A stretch of 64,000 nucleotides of DNA. Origin: Longispora fulva (GTDB lineage: Bacteria > Actinomycetota > Actinomycetes > Mycobacteriales > Micromonosporaceae). The stretch covers positions 1,550,001 to 1,614,000 of the forward strand of contig NZ_JADOUF010000001.1 in the NCBI RefSeq assembly GCF_015751905.1, read 5' to 3'. Positions 24,662 to 32,885 of the stretch are shown piece after piece; position 1 is the first letter of the stretch, and every line of letters begins with the position of its first letter. Both the position numbers and the translations under genes were made by a program. The notes beneath the pieces were generated by a model, which saw nothing but the letters and a program-made list of their open reading frames with translations, did not search any database and was not told the DNA's origin.

Positions 24662-25926
24662 TTGAGCTCGCTCGCGGCGGCGGCTGCGGCGTCGTCGAGC
24701 GCCTTCTGGACGGGCTTGCGGCCCAGCAGGGCGTTGGAGATCTCGCCCTGCAGGATCTGCGACACGGCGTTGTAGTGGTTCACGCCGGGCCGCAGGATCA
24801 GCGAGTCGAGCTCGGCCTTCGCGGCGGCCACGGTCTCCGGGCTCGTCGCGACGACCGTGTCCTTGGTGTAGGAGGCCTTCCACACCGGCAGGGAGCTCTT
24901 CGCGTACTGCTCCTGCGTCGCCGCGCTCGTCAGGTGCTGGATGAGCTTCCAGGCGTCGTCGGGCTTCTTGCTCGTCGCCGGGATCGCCAGCGCCATCGAC
25001 CCGTTGCACCCGGGCCGCTTGCCGCCGTCGCCGGCCGGGGTCTGGCCGATGGTGACCTTGCCCTTGACCTTGCTCTCCTTCTCGTCCTGGGTCTTGGCCC
25101 ACATGAACGTCCAGTTCAGCGCGAACGAGGCGTCGCCGTTCGGGAACGCCTTGGCCACGTCGTCCTCCAGGCTCTCCATCGAGGCCGGGTTGCTCAGCCC
25201 CTCGTCGAGGGTGGACTTCATGAACTGCAGGGCCCTGACCCCGCCGCCGGTGTTGAACGCCGGCTTGCCGGCCGCGTCGAGGAACGTGCCGCCGAACGCG
25301 CCGAGCAGCTGGGTGTAGTCGCAGATCACGGCCTCGGTCTGCTTCCAGCTCCAGATCAGGGGGTACTTCACCACCCCCTTCGCCTTGATCGCGCGGGCCG
25401 CCTCGACCACGCCGGACCAGGTGGTCGGCGCGGTCGGGGCGAGCCCGGCGCGGGTGAGGTGCTCGGTGTTGGAGTACAGGTACTTGGCGTCCAGGATCCA
25501 CGGCACGCCGTAGAACCTGTCCTTGTAGACGGCTGTGGACAGCGCCCCCTCGAGCATCTGGGTCTTCCACTCGGCCGGCACCCGGGGGGTGATGTCGGCG
25601 ATGAGCTTCTTCTCCGCGAACTCGGGGGGCCAGATCACGTCGATGAGGACCACGTCGAAGGTGCCGGCCGGGGCCGCCGCGACGATCTTGTCGCGGAGCG
25701 CCTCGTACGCCACGAAGGTTTTGTTGATCTTGATCTTCGGGTTGTCCTTCTCGAACAGCGCCACCATCGCCGAGATGTCCTCCTCGGAGTACCCGGCCTG
25801 CTGCATGAACAGCACGTTCAGGGTGCCCTCGGCCGATCCCGAGGACGTGCCGCAGGCGGCGAGGGCAGCGCCGACGCCCGTGAGCCCGATCGCGCTCAGG
25901 ACGGTGCGCCGTGACCAGTTGTCCAT
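24658..25926 (-). CDS. Sugar ABC transporter substrate-binding lipoprotein
   Basis: A 422-residue extracellular solute-binding protein (family 1). The N-terminus combines twin arginines (NWSRRTVLSAIGLTG) with a lipobox (ALAACG), so export by Tat followed by lipidation is plausible. The mature part has the two-lobed pattern (VLFMQQAGYSEEDISAMVALFEKDNPKIKI ... YGVPWILDAKYLYSN). It would deliver sugars to the two permeases that follow. It starts 26 nt after csxA stops, with a GGAG ribosome binding site. Linked to chitosan breakdown by position; the ligand is probably a glucosamine oligomer. Confidence 0.9.
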   Translation of the reverse strand: MDNWSRRTVLSAIGLTGVGAALAACGTSSGSAEGTLNVLFMQQAGYSEEDISAMVALFEKDNPKIKINKTFVAYEALRDKIVAAAPAGTFDVVLIDVIWPPEFAEKKLIADITPRVPAEWKTQMLEGALSTAVYKDRFYGVPWILDAKYLYSNTEHLTRAGLAPTAPTTWSGVVEAARAIKAKGVVKYPLIWSWKQTEAVICDYTQLLGAFGGTFLDAAGKPAFNTGGGVRALQFMKSTLDEGLSNPASMESLEDDVAKAFPNGDASFALNWTFMWAKTQDEKESKVKGKVTIGQTPAGDGGKRPGCNGSMALAIPATSKKPDDAWKLIQHLTSAATQEQYAKSSLPVWKASYTKDTVVATSPETVAAAKAELDSLILRPGVNHYNAVSQILQGEISNALLGRKPVQKALDDAAAAAASELK

Positions 25927-25952
25927 CTAGTACTCCAGAAATGTGCGGGTGG

Positions 25953-28900
25953 TCAGGATGTTTCGAGGTAGTCCGCGTTCGGACCGCCGTTGGCCGTGGT
26001 CGCCGTCGCGCGCACGGTGCTGGTGCCGGCCGGCAGTGGCACGTTCAGGGTCACCGAGGCCCAGGTGTCCCAATTGCCGGTGCCGGGGAATGCCACGTCG
26101 GTGGCGACCACGGTCCCGTTGACCGTGATGGTCATCGGGCGGTTGACCGTGGTGCCGTTGGCGTAGCGCAGGGTGAGTGTCGAGGTGCCTCCCGTGACGG
26201 TCCACTGCACCCAGCCGCCGGTGATGTTCGTGTAGTCCACGAATCCGGAGCCGGAGTAGCCGAGGTGGTTGCTGGCCACCGTGGCTTGCGAGAGGGTCGC
26301 GTTCTCCGCCTCGTACCGGCCGGTCGACGTGCCCGGCGTGGTCACCGACAGGGGAGCGGTCGGCGGCGAGGAGTTGCCCGCCGCGTCGCGGGCCACGACG
26401 GTGTAGGCGTAGGTGGTACCTGCCGTCAGGGTCGGGTCCGTGTACGTCGTGCCGGTCACCGTGGCGATCGGGCTGCCGTCGCGCAGCACGTCGTACCCGG
26501 TCACGCCCACGTTGTCGGTGGACGCGTTCCACGCCAGCGCCGCGCTGGTGCCCGTGACCGCCGTGGCGCGCAGGTTGCCCGGCGTGGACGGCGGCTGGCC
26601 GTCGCCCCCGCCGCCGGCCGGCACGGTCTGGGTGGCCGCGTTCCAGCCGGACACCCGGACCTTCGGCGCGGCCCCGTGCAGGTCCGCCGTCCGGTACGTC
26701 GCGGTCAGCGTCGTCTGCTCGCCCGGCCACAGGCTGACGGCGTTGTCGGACCACTTCACCGGCAGCACCGGCTTGTCGCCCGTCCCGACCAGGTGCGCGT
26801 CGAGGTAGAACGCCGGCGTCTTCGCCGTGCCGGTGTTCTTCAACGTCACCGACGTCGTGGTGGTGTCGCCGCTGACCGTGGAGGACGCGGTCGCCGACAC
26901 CGGGGCCTGCGCCATGCCGGTCAGGCCCTTGAGGTCGGCGTAGGAGGTGGTGGGGACGTAGTACCAGTCGTTGTTGGGCCAGTCGATGACGTCGTCCTTC
27001 GTCGACAGCCAGTACACGTTGCGGCTGACCTCGTGGCCGCTGGCGTCGGTCAGCAGCAACCGGGCCAGGTAGGTGGTCGAGAGCCCGGTCACCGATGCCG
27101 GCACGGTCACCGCCGCGGCCTTCCCGCCGCCACCGGCCACGGAGAGCCCCGTCGCGGTCTGGGAGAACTTGTTCGTCCCGTCCGGGTTGAACAGGTCCAC
27201 CTTCACGGTCAGACCCGACGCGGCTCCCGGCTGGGAGTTGACGACCACGACCTGCCGGTTGTCATAGGAGTACTGCACGTGCAGCGGCTCTCCCGCCTTC
27301 TTGGCCCCATAGTAGGAGCCGCCCTGGTCGAGGTAGTAGTCGAACAGCTGCCAGTGCAGCGACGTCCAGCCGCTGTTGAGCATCCAGTAGATGACCCCGT
27401 CGGCCGGGTTCGACGCGTCGGTGAAGTTCCGGCCGAACGACTCGAACTGCGCGCGGGTGTTCTCGTACTGCGCGAGCTGCGCCTTGCGGACGTAGTCGTC
27501 CAGGCTGGTCGGGGCCCCGTAGCGCCCCGTGATCGCGTTGTCGAAGATCTTCAGGGTGCCGAAGGTGGCCGACTGCGACCGGTGGTACTGCGTCGCGTTG
27601 TAGTTCTTCCACAGCGTGTCCAGCTCGGCGGACGACATCATCCGCTTCAACGTGTCCAGGGTTGGCACGTCCGGCCCCGCGCTGGTCTCCGAGGCGAACC
27701 CGAAGGCCCCGCCCTCGCGCTTGTTGTACCAGTACCCCGGCGGCACCCAGTCGTACGGACCCGGCATCTTCATCCCCGACGCGCCCGTGATCGGGGCGGA
27801 CCGGTCAGCGGCCGACGCGACGACCGGGGTGGCCCAGTCGGCGGCGTTGAGCGCGTCCACGTAGTTCTTCTCGATCGTCGCCGTCGGGGCGAAGTCGCTG
27901 CCGATCAGGAACGAGATCACGCTCGGGTGATCCCGCAGCCGGCGCGCCTCGGCCGTCATCGAGTCCTTGGCCGTGACGTAGTCGGCGGCGGTCCAGGTGT
28001 CGCCGGGTTCGCCGCCGTTGACCTGGCCCTCCCACTTGTCGCAGCACTCCCAGCCGGGCAGGGTGAGGATGCCCATCTCGTCGGCCATCGCGAAGAACTC
28101 GTCCGGCTCGATGTGCCCCTCGAGGCGCACCGTGTTCAGGCCGAGGTCGAGGACGTAGCGCAGCTTGTCGGCGGCGTAGCCGGCGTCCCAGCGCAGGAAC
28201 AGGTCCGGCGACCAGCCGCCGCCCTTGATCAGCAGCGGCCTGCCGTTGACGCTGTAGCGCCGGTGCCCGCTGCCGTCCAGGGGTGCCTTGACGTCGCGGA
28301 TCCCGAACCTCTCCGTGTACGTGTCGGAGACGGCGCCCCCGACGCTCGCGGTCAGCGTCAGGTCGTTGAGGGTCTGCGCGCCCATCCCCGCCGGCCACCA
28401 CAGCCCCGGGTTGTTCACCGTGACCTGCCCGAACGTGACCGTCTTCGTCTCGTGCGCGGCGAGGGCCACGGTCTGGGTGAGCGCGGCTCCCGCCACGGAA
28501 CCGGCCACTGTCGCGCTGACCGCCGCCGCCGAGTCGTTGCGGACCTCGGCCTTCACGGTCAGGTCGGCCCGGGTCAGGCCCGGGTTGAGGGCGGTGACAA
28601 CGTGCCCGCCGCGCAGCGCGACCGCCCCGCCCCGGTGCACCCGGACGTCGCGGACGATGCCCATGTTCCTGTCCGGCGGGGTCTGGGCCCAGTCGATCCA
28701 CCCCATGGACAGGTCCTTGTTGGGGTCGTTCGGGTAGACCCGGATCGCGATGCTGTTCACCCCCGCGCGCACGAGCGCGGTCAGGTCGAACTCGTGCGCC
28801 GTGTACGCGCCAACGACCTGCGCGCTGGTGGCCACCTGGGTGCCGTTGACGAAGATGTCCGCCTTGGACAGCACTCCGGAGAGGTTCACGTAGGTGCGCG

Positions 28901-29306
28901 TCGAGGTGTCCGTGACGGCGAGGTCCGCCCGGTACCACCACGGCACCGTGAAGTCCGCCGTCGGGATGTTCTTCATGTTCGTCGAGTAGAACGGGTCGGG
29001 GTACTTGTTGTTCTGCAACAACCCGGAAAGCACGGTCGACCGCGCGCCGACCGGGTACCAGCCGGCGGTGTCGTACCCGGGCTGGGAGATCTGGGCACCG
29101 GTGCCGCCCGTCTTCGCCGAGGACTGAAGCAGGAAACCGGGGATCGCGGTGCTGCTGCCGGGGGCGGCGGGAATGGCGACCGACGCGGTGGGGGACGCGT
29201 CGGCGCGGGTGGGGGAGCCGGCGACGATGCCGGTTCCCGCGAGGACCACCGCGACGACGGCCGCGAGGGGGAGTCGCAGTCGGGCGTGGTTCGAGGGGGG
29301 TTCCAC
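25953..29306 (-). CDS. csxA: Secreted exo-beta-D-glucosaminidase, GH2, with FN3 and CBM35
   Basis: A 1117-residue exported enzyme with a signal peptide (about 1-37). The GH2 sugar-binding, Ig-like and TIM-barrel parts span about 45-900, a fibronectin type III domain about 905-985, and a CBM35-like module about 993-1117 (YEAENATLSQATVASNH ... VDYTNITGGWVQWTV). The catalytic pair fits CsxA of Amycolatopsis: Asp471 in FLIGSDFAPT (acid/base) and Glu540 in FASETSAG (nucleophile), within one or two residues of the published 469/541. It releases glucosamine from the non-reducing end of chitosan oligomers. GTG 29306 follows AGGAGG. It heads the operon with the transporter and ROK gene, and has a promoter and box upstream. 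Confidence 0.92.
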   Translation of the reverse strand: MEPPSNHARLRLPLAAVVAVVLAGTGIVAGSPTRADASPTASVAIPAAPGSSTAIPGFLLQSSAKTGGTGAQISQPGYDTAGWYPVGARSTVLSGLLQNNKYPDPFYSTNMKNIPTADFTVPWWYRADLAVTDTSTRTYVNLSGVLSKADIFVNGTQVATSAQVVGAYTAHEFDLTALVRAGVNSIAIRVYPNDPNKDLSMGWIDWAQTPPDRNMGIVRDVRVHRGGAVALRGGHVVTALNPGLTRADLTVKAEVRNDSAAAVSATVAGSVAGAALTQTVALAAHETKTVTFGQVTVNNPGLWWPAGMGAQTLNDLTLTASVGGAVSDTYTERFGIRDVKAPLDGSGHRRYSVNGRPLLIKGGGWSPDLFLRWDAGYAADKLRYVLDLGLNTVRLEGHIEPDEFFAMADEMGILTLPGWECCDKWEGQVNGGEPGDTWTAADYVTAKDSMTAEARRLRDHPSVISFLIGSDFAPTATIEKNYVDALNAADWATPVVASAADRSAPITGASGMKMPGPYDWVPPGYWYNKREGGAFGFASETSAGPDVPTLDTLKRMMSSAELDTLWKNYNATQYHRSQSATFGTLKIFDNAITGRYGAPTSLDDYVRKAQLAQYENTRAQFESFGRNFTDASNPADGVIYWMLNSGWTSLHWQLFDYYLDQGGSYYGAKKAGEPLHVQYSYDNRQVVVVNSQPGAASGLTVKVDLFNPDGTNKFSQTATGLSVAGGGGKAAAVTVPASVTGLSTTYLARLLLTDASGHEVSRNVYWLSTKDDVIDWPNNDWYYVPTTSYADLKGLTGMAQAPVSATASSTVSGDTTTTSVTLKNTGTAKTPAFYLDAHLVGTGDKPVLPVKWSDNAVSLWPGEQTTLTATYRTADLHGAAPKVRVSGWNAATQTVPAGGGGDGQPPSTPGNLRATAVTGTSAALAWNASTDNVGVTGYDVLRDGSPIATVTGTTYTDPTLTAGTTYAYTVVARDAAGNSSPPTAPLSVTTPGTSTGRYEAENATLSQATVASNHLGYSGSGFVDYTNITGGWVQWTVTGGTSTLTLRYANGTTVNRPMTITVNGTVVATDVAFPGTGNWDTWASVTLNVPLPAGTSTVRATATTANGGPNADYLETS

Positions 29307-29327
29307 GATGCCTCCTGAGGGGCGACG

Positions 29328-29346
29328 TTAGATAGGTAGGCTACCT
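29328..29346 (-). promoter_or_regulatory. Chitosan-regulon box upstream of csxA
   Basis: On the minus strand AGGTA-GCC-TACCT followed by ATCTAA; the 13-bp part is the best palindrome of the set. It sits 21 nt before the csxA start codon and just downstream of the predicted promoter. Confidence 0.7.
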
Positions 29347-29355
29347 AACCAATGG

Positions 29356-29384
29356 AGCGTAGCGACGGCCCTCGATCCTGACAA
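29356..29384 (-). promoter_or_regulatory. Predicted csxA operon promoter
   Basis: Minus strand TTGTCA (29384-29379), 17-nt spacer, TACGCT (29361-29356). The predicted start lies at about 29349, so the box covers about +4 to +22. Confidence 0.55.
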
Positions 29385-29400
29385 GACGCTGTCCCTTACA

Positions 29401-29444
29401 TCCCCGAAAGGGGACGTTGCCGCCCGTTGAGCGGCCCCGTCCCC
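29401..29444 (-). terminator. Hairpin cluster downstream of helD
   Basis: Two overlapping inverted repeats: TCCCC-GAAA-GGGGA (29401-29414), and GGGGACG (29410-29416) with CGTCCCC (29438-29444) that encloses CCGC/GCGG. They lie 70 bp after the helD stop on its strand and separate it from the csxA promoter. Confidence 0.45.
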
Positions 29445-29513
29445 TGTGCGGTCATCTACCGCGCCCCGGCCCGGCGGCGGGCGCCGGCGTCGCAGCCGTC
29501 AGCCGCCCGGGGG

Positions 29514-31742
29514 TCAGCGCGGCTTCAGCCCCCGCAGCACCTCGGGCACCTCACCCGGGCACAGCACCCCGAGCCGCCGCGTCGACCGGGTCAACGCCAC
29601 GTACAGGTCGTTGTGACCCCGGGGCGACTCGTCGAGGATCGCCTGCGGGTCCACGATCAGCACTGAGTCGAACTCCAGGCCCTTGGCGTCGCGGACCGTC
29701 AGCACCTGGTCGTGCACGCCGACTTTCCGCAGCTCCGGCCGGCCCTCCGGCACTATCACGCCCACCCGGCCGTGCGCGCCCTCCTCGGCGAGCAGCGCCG
29801 CGATCCGGCCGGCCAGGTCCTCGACCTGCTCCACCCAGGGGTCGATCCCCACCGAGCGCACCGGGCGCGGCGCGGCCAACGACGGGTCCACGACGGCGAG
29901 CACGTCGTCGGCGACCGCCATGATCTCCGCCGGGGTGCGGTAGCTGACCGTGAGCTCCGCGAGGCGCCACCGCTCGGCGACGTAGCCGCCCAACGCGTCC
30001 TGCCAGGACGCGGCCCCGGCCAGGTCACCGGTCTGCGCCACGTCCCCGACCAGGGTCATCGACCGGTTCGGGCTGCGGCGCATCAGCAGCCGCCAGACCA
30101 TCGGCGACAGCTCCTGCGCCTCGTCCACGATGATGTGCCCGAACGCCCACGTCCGGTCGGCCGCCGCGCGCTGGGCGGCCGTCAGCCGTTCGACGTCCTC
30201 CTGGCGCTCGGCGAGCTGCCCGGCGTTGACGACGTCGGCGACGAGCAGCAGCTCCGGGTCCAGCTCGTCCTCCAGGTCGATCGACCGCGAACCCAAGGCG
30301 ATATCCATGACGCCCTCGGCGTAGTCGGCGTCGACGGCCGGTCGGGCCGCGGACTCGACGGGCTCCTCCTCGCCGAGCAGCTCGGCGGCCTCGTCCAGCA
30401 GCGCGACGTCCGCCGGGGTCCAGGCGCCCCGGGCCCGGTACAACGAGAGGCGCTCTTCGGAGGTGAGCAGGTCACCGGCCGCGATGTCGATCCGGTCCCG
30501 GTCGGCGTAGAAGTCGGCGAGCAGCCGCTCCGGGGTCAGCTCCGGCCACAGCTCCTCGAGGGTCGCGGCCACCTCGGGGTCGGCGGTCAGCTCCTCGCGG
30601 ATCTCCACCAGGTCGGCGGGCCCGAGCAGGTTGTCCCCGCCGAGCGGGTCCGCGCCGATGCGGTCGGCGGCCTGGCGGACCAGGGCGTCGAGCACGTCGT
30701 CGACGAACGTGGGCCGGGCCAGGTTGTGCGGCCGGCCGGTGCCCAGTGCCCGGGTGCGGGCCCGCTCGCAGGTCACCGGGTCCAGCCACAGCGGCTCGTG
30801 GTCGTAGGTGAGCTCGAGGGGCTCGTCGGGCACCCGCTGCCGGTCGGCCACGGCGTTGGCGAGGACCTCCGCCATCACCAGCCGGCCCTTCACCTCGGCG
30901 ACCCGCGCCGGTTCGGCCGCCGTCGCGGTCACCCCGGGGAACAGGCCGCCGGGGGTACGCAGCAGCACGCCCGTCTCCGCCAACGACGGCAGCACCTGGG
31001 AGATGTACCGCAGGAACGTCGGGTTCGGCCCCACGATCAGCACCCCGTGCCGTGACAGCTGCTCGCGGTGCGTGTAGAGCAGGTAGGCGGCCCGGTGCAG
31101 CGCGACGGCCGTCTTGCCCGTGCCCGGGCCGCCCTGCACGACGAGGACCCCGCCCATCTCGGAGCGGATGATCACGTCCTGCTCGGCCTGGATGGTCTCC
31201 ACGATGTCGCGCATCCGGCCGGTCCGCCGGGCGTCCAGGGCCGCGAACAGCGCCGCCTCGCTCGTGATGCCCACCTCGGCGTCGTCGCGGGCCGCCTCCG
31301 CGAGGTCCAGCACCTCGTCGTCGAGCTCCGTGACGTACCGGCCCTGGGTCCGGATGTGCCGGCGGCGGCGGACACCGTCGGGCGCGGCGGCCGTGGCCAG
31401 GTAGAACGACCGGGCGGCCGGGGCGCGCCAGTCCATCAGGAGCTGCTCGTGGGCGCCCTCGGTGTCGAACAGCCCGATCCGGCCGATGTGCCGGACCGTG
31501 CCGTCGTCGAGGTCGAGTCGGCCGAAGCACAACCCTTGCTCCAGCGCGCCGAACTCGACCACCTGGTCGGAGTAGAGCGTGCTGGCGGAGTCGCGCTCGG
31601 ACCGGTTCTGCGGGGTGCCGCCGGGGGTGTAGCGCAGGGTGGAGGCCAGTCGCTCCCGTGCCCCGGCGCGCAGGGCGTCGAGGTGACCGTAGAGCATGGA
31701 CAGGTAGTCCTGTTCCTGGCGGAACTCGGCGGCAGTTGACAA
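29514..31742 (-). CDS. helD: HelD/HelR-type RNA polymerase recycling helicase
   Basis: A 742-residue UvrD/Rep-like ATPase of the HelD family. An N-terminal coiled-coil arm (about 1-80) reaches into RNA polymerase in known structures. Walker A is GGPGTGKTAVALH (near 208) and later motifs are HIIVDEAQELSPM, LVGDVAQTGD, LTVSYRTP and NDLYVALTRS. HelD removes stalled polymerase from DNA; related actinobacterial HelR proteins protect against rifamycins. The start is TTG 31742, with a very good AAGGAG ribosome binding site 7 nt upstream; the rare start may limit expression. The leader of about 85 nt, from a minus-strand TATACT (31837-31832), contains a strong hairpin (see 31788-31815). Confidence 0.9.
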   Translation of the reverse strand: MSTAAEFRQEQDYLSMLYGHLDALRAGARERLASTLRYTPGGTPQNRSERDSASTLYSDQVVEFGALEQGLCFGRLDLDDGTVRHIGRIGLFDTEGAHEQLLMDWRAPAARSFYLATAAAPDGVRRRRHIRTQGRYVTELDDEVLDLAEAARDDAEVGITSEAALFAALDARRTGRMRDIVETIQAEQDVIIRSEMGGVLVVQGGPGTGKTAVALHRAAYLLYTHREQLSRHGVLIVGPNPTFLRYISQVLPSLAETGVLLRTPGGLFPGVTATAAEPARVAEVKGRLVMAEVLANAVADRQRVPDEPLELTYDHEPLWLDPVTCERARTRALGTGRPHNLARPTFVDDVLDALVRQAADRIGADPLGGDNLLGPADLVEIREELTADPEVAATLEELWPELTPERLLADFYADRDRIDIAAGDLLTSEERLSLYRARGAWTPADVALLDEAAELLGEEEPVESAARPAVDADYAEGVMDIALGSRSIDLEDELDPELLLVADVVNAGQLAERQEDVERLTAAQRAAADRTWAFGHIIVDEAQELSPMVWRLLMRRSPNRSMTLVGDVAQTGDLAGAASWQDALGGYVAERWRLAELTVSYRTPAEIMAVADDVLAVVDPSLAAPRPVRSVGIDPWVEQVEDLAGRIAALLAEEGAHGRVGVIVPEGRPELRKVGVHDQVLTVRDAKGLEFDSVLIVDPQAILDESPRGHNDLYVALTRSTRRLGVLCPGEVPEVLRGLKPR

Positions 31743-31765
31743 GCCAACTCCTTGTTTGGTACGGT
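31736..31765 (+). promoter_or_regulatory. Predicted promoter antisense to the helD start
   Basis: Plus strand TTGACA (31736-31741, full consensus), 18-nt spacer, TACGGT (31760-31765). It reads away from helD, into its leader, toward an intrinsic terminator only 22 nt downstream. Confidence 0.45.
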
Positions 31766-31771
31766 CGCGTC

Positions 31772-31815
31772 TCTGGTAACACGTCTCGAACCGCTCTTCG
31801 CAGCGGTTCTTTTTT
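31772..31815 (+). ncRNA. Candidate short antisense RNA over the helD leader
   Basis: A promoter-like sequence on the plus strand and a Rho-independent terminator define a possible transcript of about 44 nt with no coding capacity. It would be complementary to the helD 5' leader. This is a prediction from promoter and terminator spacing only. Confidence 0.35.
31788..31815 (+). terminator. Canonical intrinsic terminator
   Basis: GAACCGCT-CTTCGC-AGCGGTTC followed by six T residues; a perfect 8-bp stem with a U-tract, rare in DNA of this GC content. There is no plus-strand gene before it. On the minus strand the same repeat forms a hairpin in the helD leader. Confidence 0.75.
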
Positions 31816-31831
31816 GTTGCACGAACTTCCC

Positions 31832-31837
31832 AGTATA
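31832..31837 (-). promoter_or_regulatory. Possible -10 element of helD
   Basis: Minus strand TATACT, 90 bp before the helD TTG start. No convincing -35 element was seen at the usual distance. Confidence 0.35.
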
Positions 31838-32156
31838 CCCATGCCCGTCGCCCGGGGTGGCGTCGCCGGCCGACCCGGCTACTGGGCGACCCGCGACGGC
31901 GGGGACGTGCGTCCCGGCTCGGGACCCGTGGCAGATGTCGCGGAGAACCCGACGGCAGCGGCCGGTCACCCGCACCTGGTAGCCGCCCTCGAGGCGGGGC
32001 GTCGCGCGCCTGGCGCCCACATCGCCCCAGCTCCCAGGCTTACGCTCCGTCAAACCTCCCGAGGTGGTCGGATAGTCGACAATCGACTGATTGCTATGCC
32101 TTGGCTACGCTGGGAATCGGGAGACTCGCCACGGGGAGTAACGGACTGGGGGATCG
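31838..32156. other. Intergenic stretch between helD and the LuxR regulator
   Basis: No convincing gene. GC-rich to about 32035, then more AT-containing sequence with the LuxR promoter region (see 32074-32111). Frames that cross it lack ribosome binding sites and family similarity. Confidence 0.6.
32074..32111 (+). promoter_or_regulatory. Predicted promoter and operator of the lanthipeptide regulator
   Basis: TCGACT (32083-32088), 17-nt spacer, TACGCT (32106-32111). The -35 region is half of a palindrome AGTCGA-CAA-TCGACT (32074-32088), which could bind a regulator. The message would have a leader of about 40 nt before the TTG start at 32157. Confidence 0.45.
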
Positions 32157-32771
32157 TTGATTCGTACGGTGCTCGGACACGAGAGAGCGCTCTGGCGGGG
32201 AGCACTGAGAGCGATGCTCGCCCGGGAGCGCGATCTGATCGTGGTGGCCGAGGTGGGGCGCGGCGAGGATCTTCTGACCGTCGCCCTCCGTGAGCGGCCC
32301 GAGGTCGTGGTGCTCGACATCGCGCTCCCCGGCACCGTCGAGGTCGACGAGCTGTGCGTGACGCTCTGCGAGGAGTTACCCGACGCCGGGATCCTCGTCC
32401 TGGTCGACCGGCGGACCTCGGCGGCCATCGGGCCCGAACTCACCCGGCTCGCGCCCCGGGTCGGCTTCCTCGCCACCGACTCCTCGCCCCGCCAGCTCGT
32501 GGACGGTATCCGGGAACTCGCCCGGGGCAAGCCGGTGCTCGACATCGACATCGCCGTCGCCGCCCTGTCCGCGGAGAACAACCCGCTGACCAGCCGGGAA
32601 CGCGAGGTGCTCCGCAAGGCCGTGGACGGCGCGCCGGCCGGGGAGATCGCCGCGGAGCTGTTCCTGAGTACCGGCACGGTGCGCAACTACCTGTCCAGCG
32701 CGGTGTCGAAGACCGGCGGCCGCAACCGGATCGAGGCCATCCGGATCGCCCAGGACGCCGGCTGGGTCTGA
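32157..32771 (+). CDS. LuxR-type orphan response regulator, RamR/AmfR-like
   Basis: A 204-residue regulator with an N-terminal receiver-like domain (about 1-120) and a LuxR/NarL helix-turn-helix (about 138-200: LTSREREVLRKAVDGAPAGEIAAELFLSTGTVRNYLSSAVSKTGG in parts). The receiver is atypical. Asp54 (VVVLDIALPG) is kept, but the acidic pair near the N-terminus is replaced by GHE and the usual lysine is missing (GFLATDSS), so classical phosphorylation is doubtful. TTG 32157 has a GGGGGA ribosome binding site. Codon 74 is TTA (32376-32378), which in Streptomyces would make translation depend on the bldA tRNA. It is convergent with the lanthipeptide operon, as ramR/amfR regulators lie next to ramCSAB/amfTSBA. 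Confidence 0.85.
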   Translation: MIRTVLGHERALWRGALRAMLARERDLIVVAEVGRGEDLLTVALRERPEVVVLDIALPGTVEVDELCVTLCEELPDAGILVLVDRRTSAAIGPELTRLAPRVGFLATDSSPRQLVDGIRELARGKPVLDIDIAVAALSAENNPLTSREREVLRKAVDGAPAGEIAAELFLSTGTVRNYLSSAVSKTGGRNRIEAIRIAQDAGWV

Positions 32772-32776
32772 CCACC

Positions 32777-32797
32777 GGCCCGACGGCGGGTCGGGCC
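32777..32797 (+). terminator. Hairpin after the LuxR regulator
   Basis: GGCCCGAC-GGCGG-GTCGGGCC, a perfect 8-bp stem starting 5 nt after the stop codon. Confidence 0.6.
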
Positions 32798-32885
32798 CGC
32801 CACGGTCGTCGGGTCGCCTGCGCCGGGTGGGTCGATGCGGCCCGGCCGCCGCTGTGGGAGGTGTCGATCCCGTCCGTTGTCCGGT

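Noticed and set aside
29328-29350. IdeR/DmdR iron box upstream of csxA
   Set aside because: TAGGTAGGCTACCTA looks like TTAGGTTAGGCTAACCTAA, but it is shorter by one base per arm. The same element precedes two other amino-sugar hydrolases, so a regulon-specific site fits better.
31743-31840. Rifamycin-associated element upstream of helD
   Set aside because: No inverted repeat of the form remembered for HelR control was found; the repeat present is an intrinsic terminator with a U-tract on the other strand.
32772-32885. Second lanthipeptide precursor near the regulator
   Set aside because: No short frame with a leader LxxLQ-like motif and Ser/Cys core was found here or between the other cluster genes.
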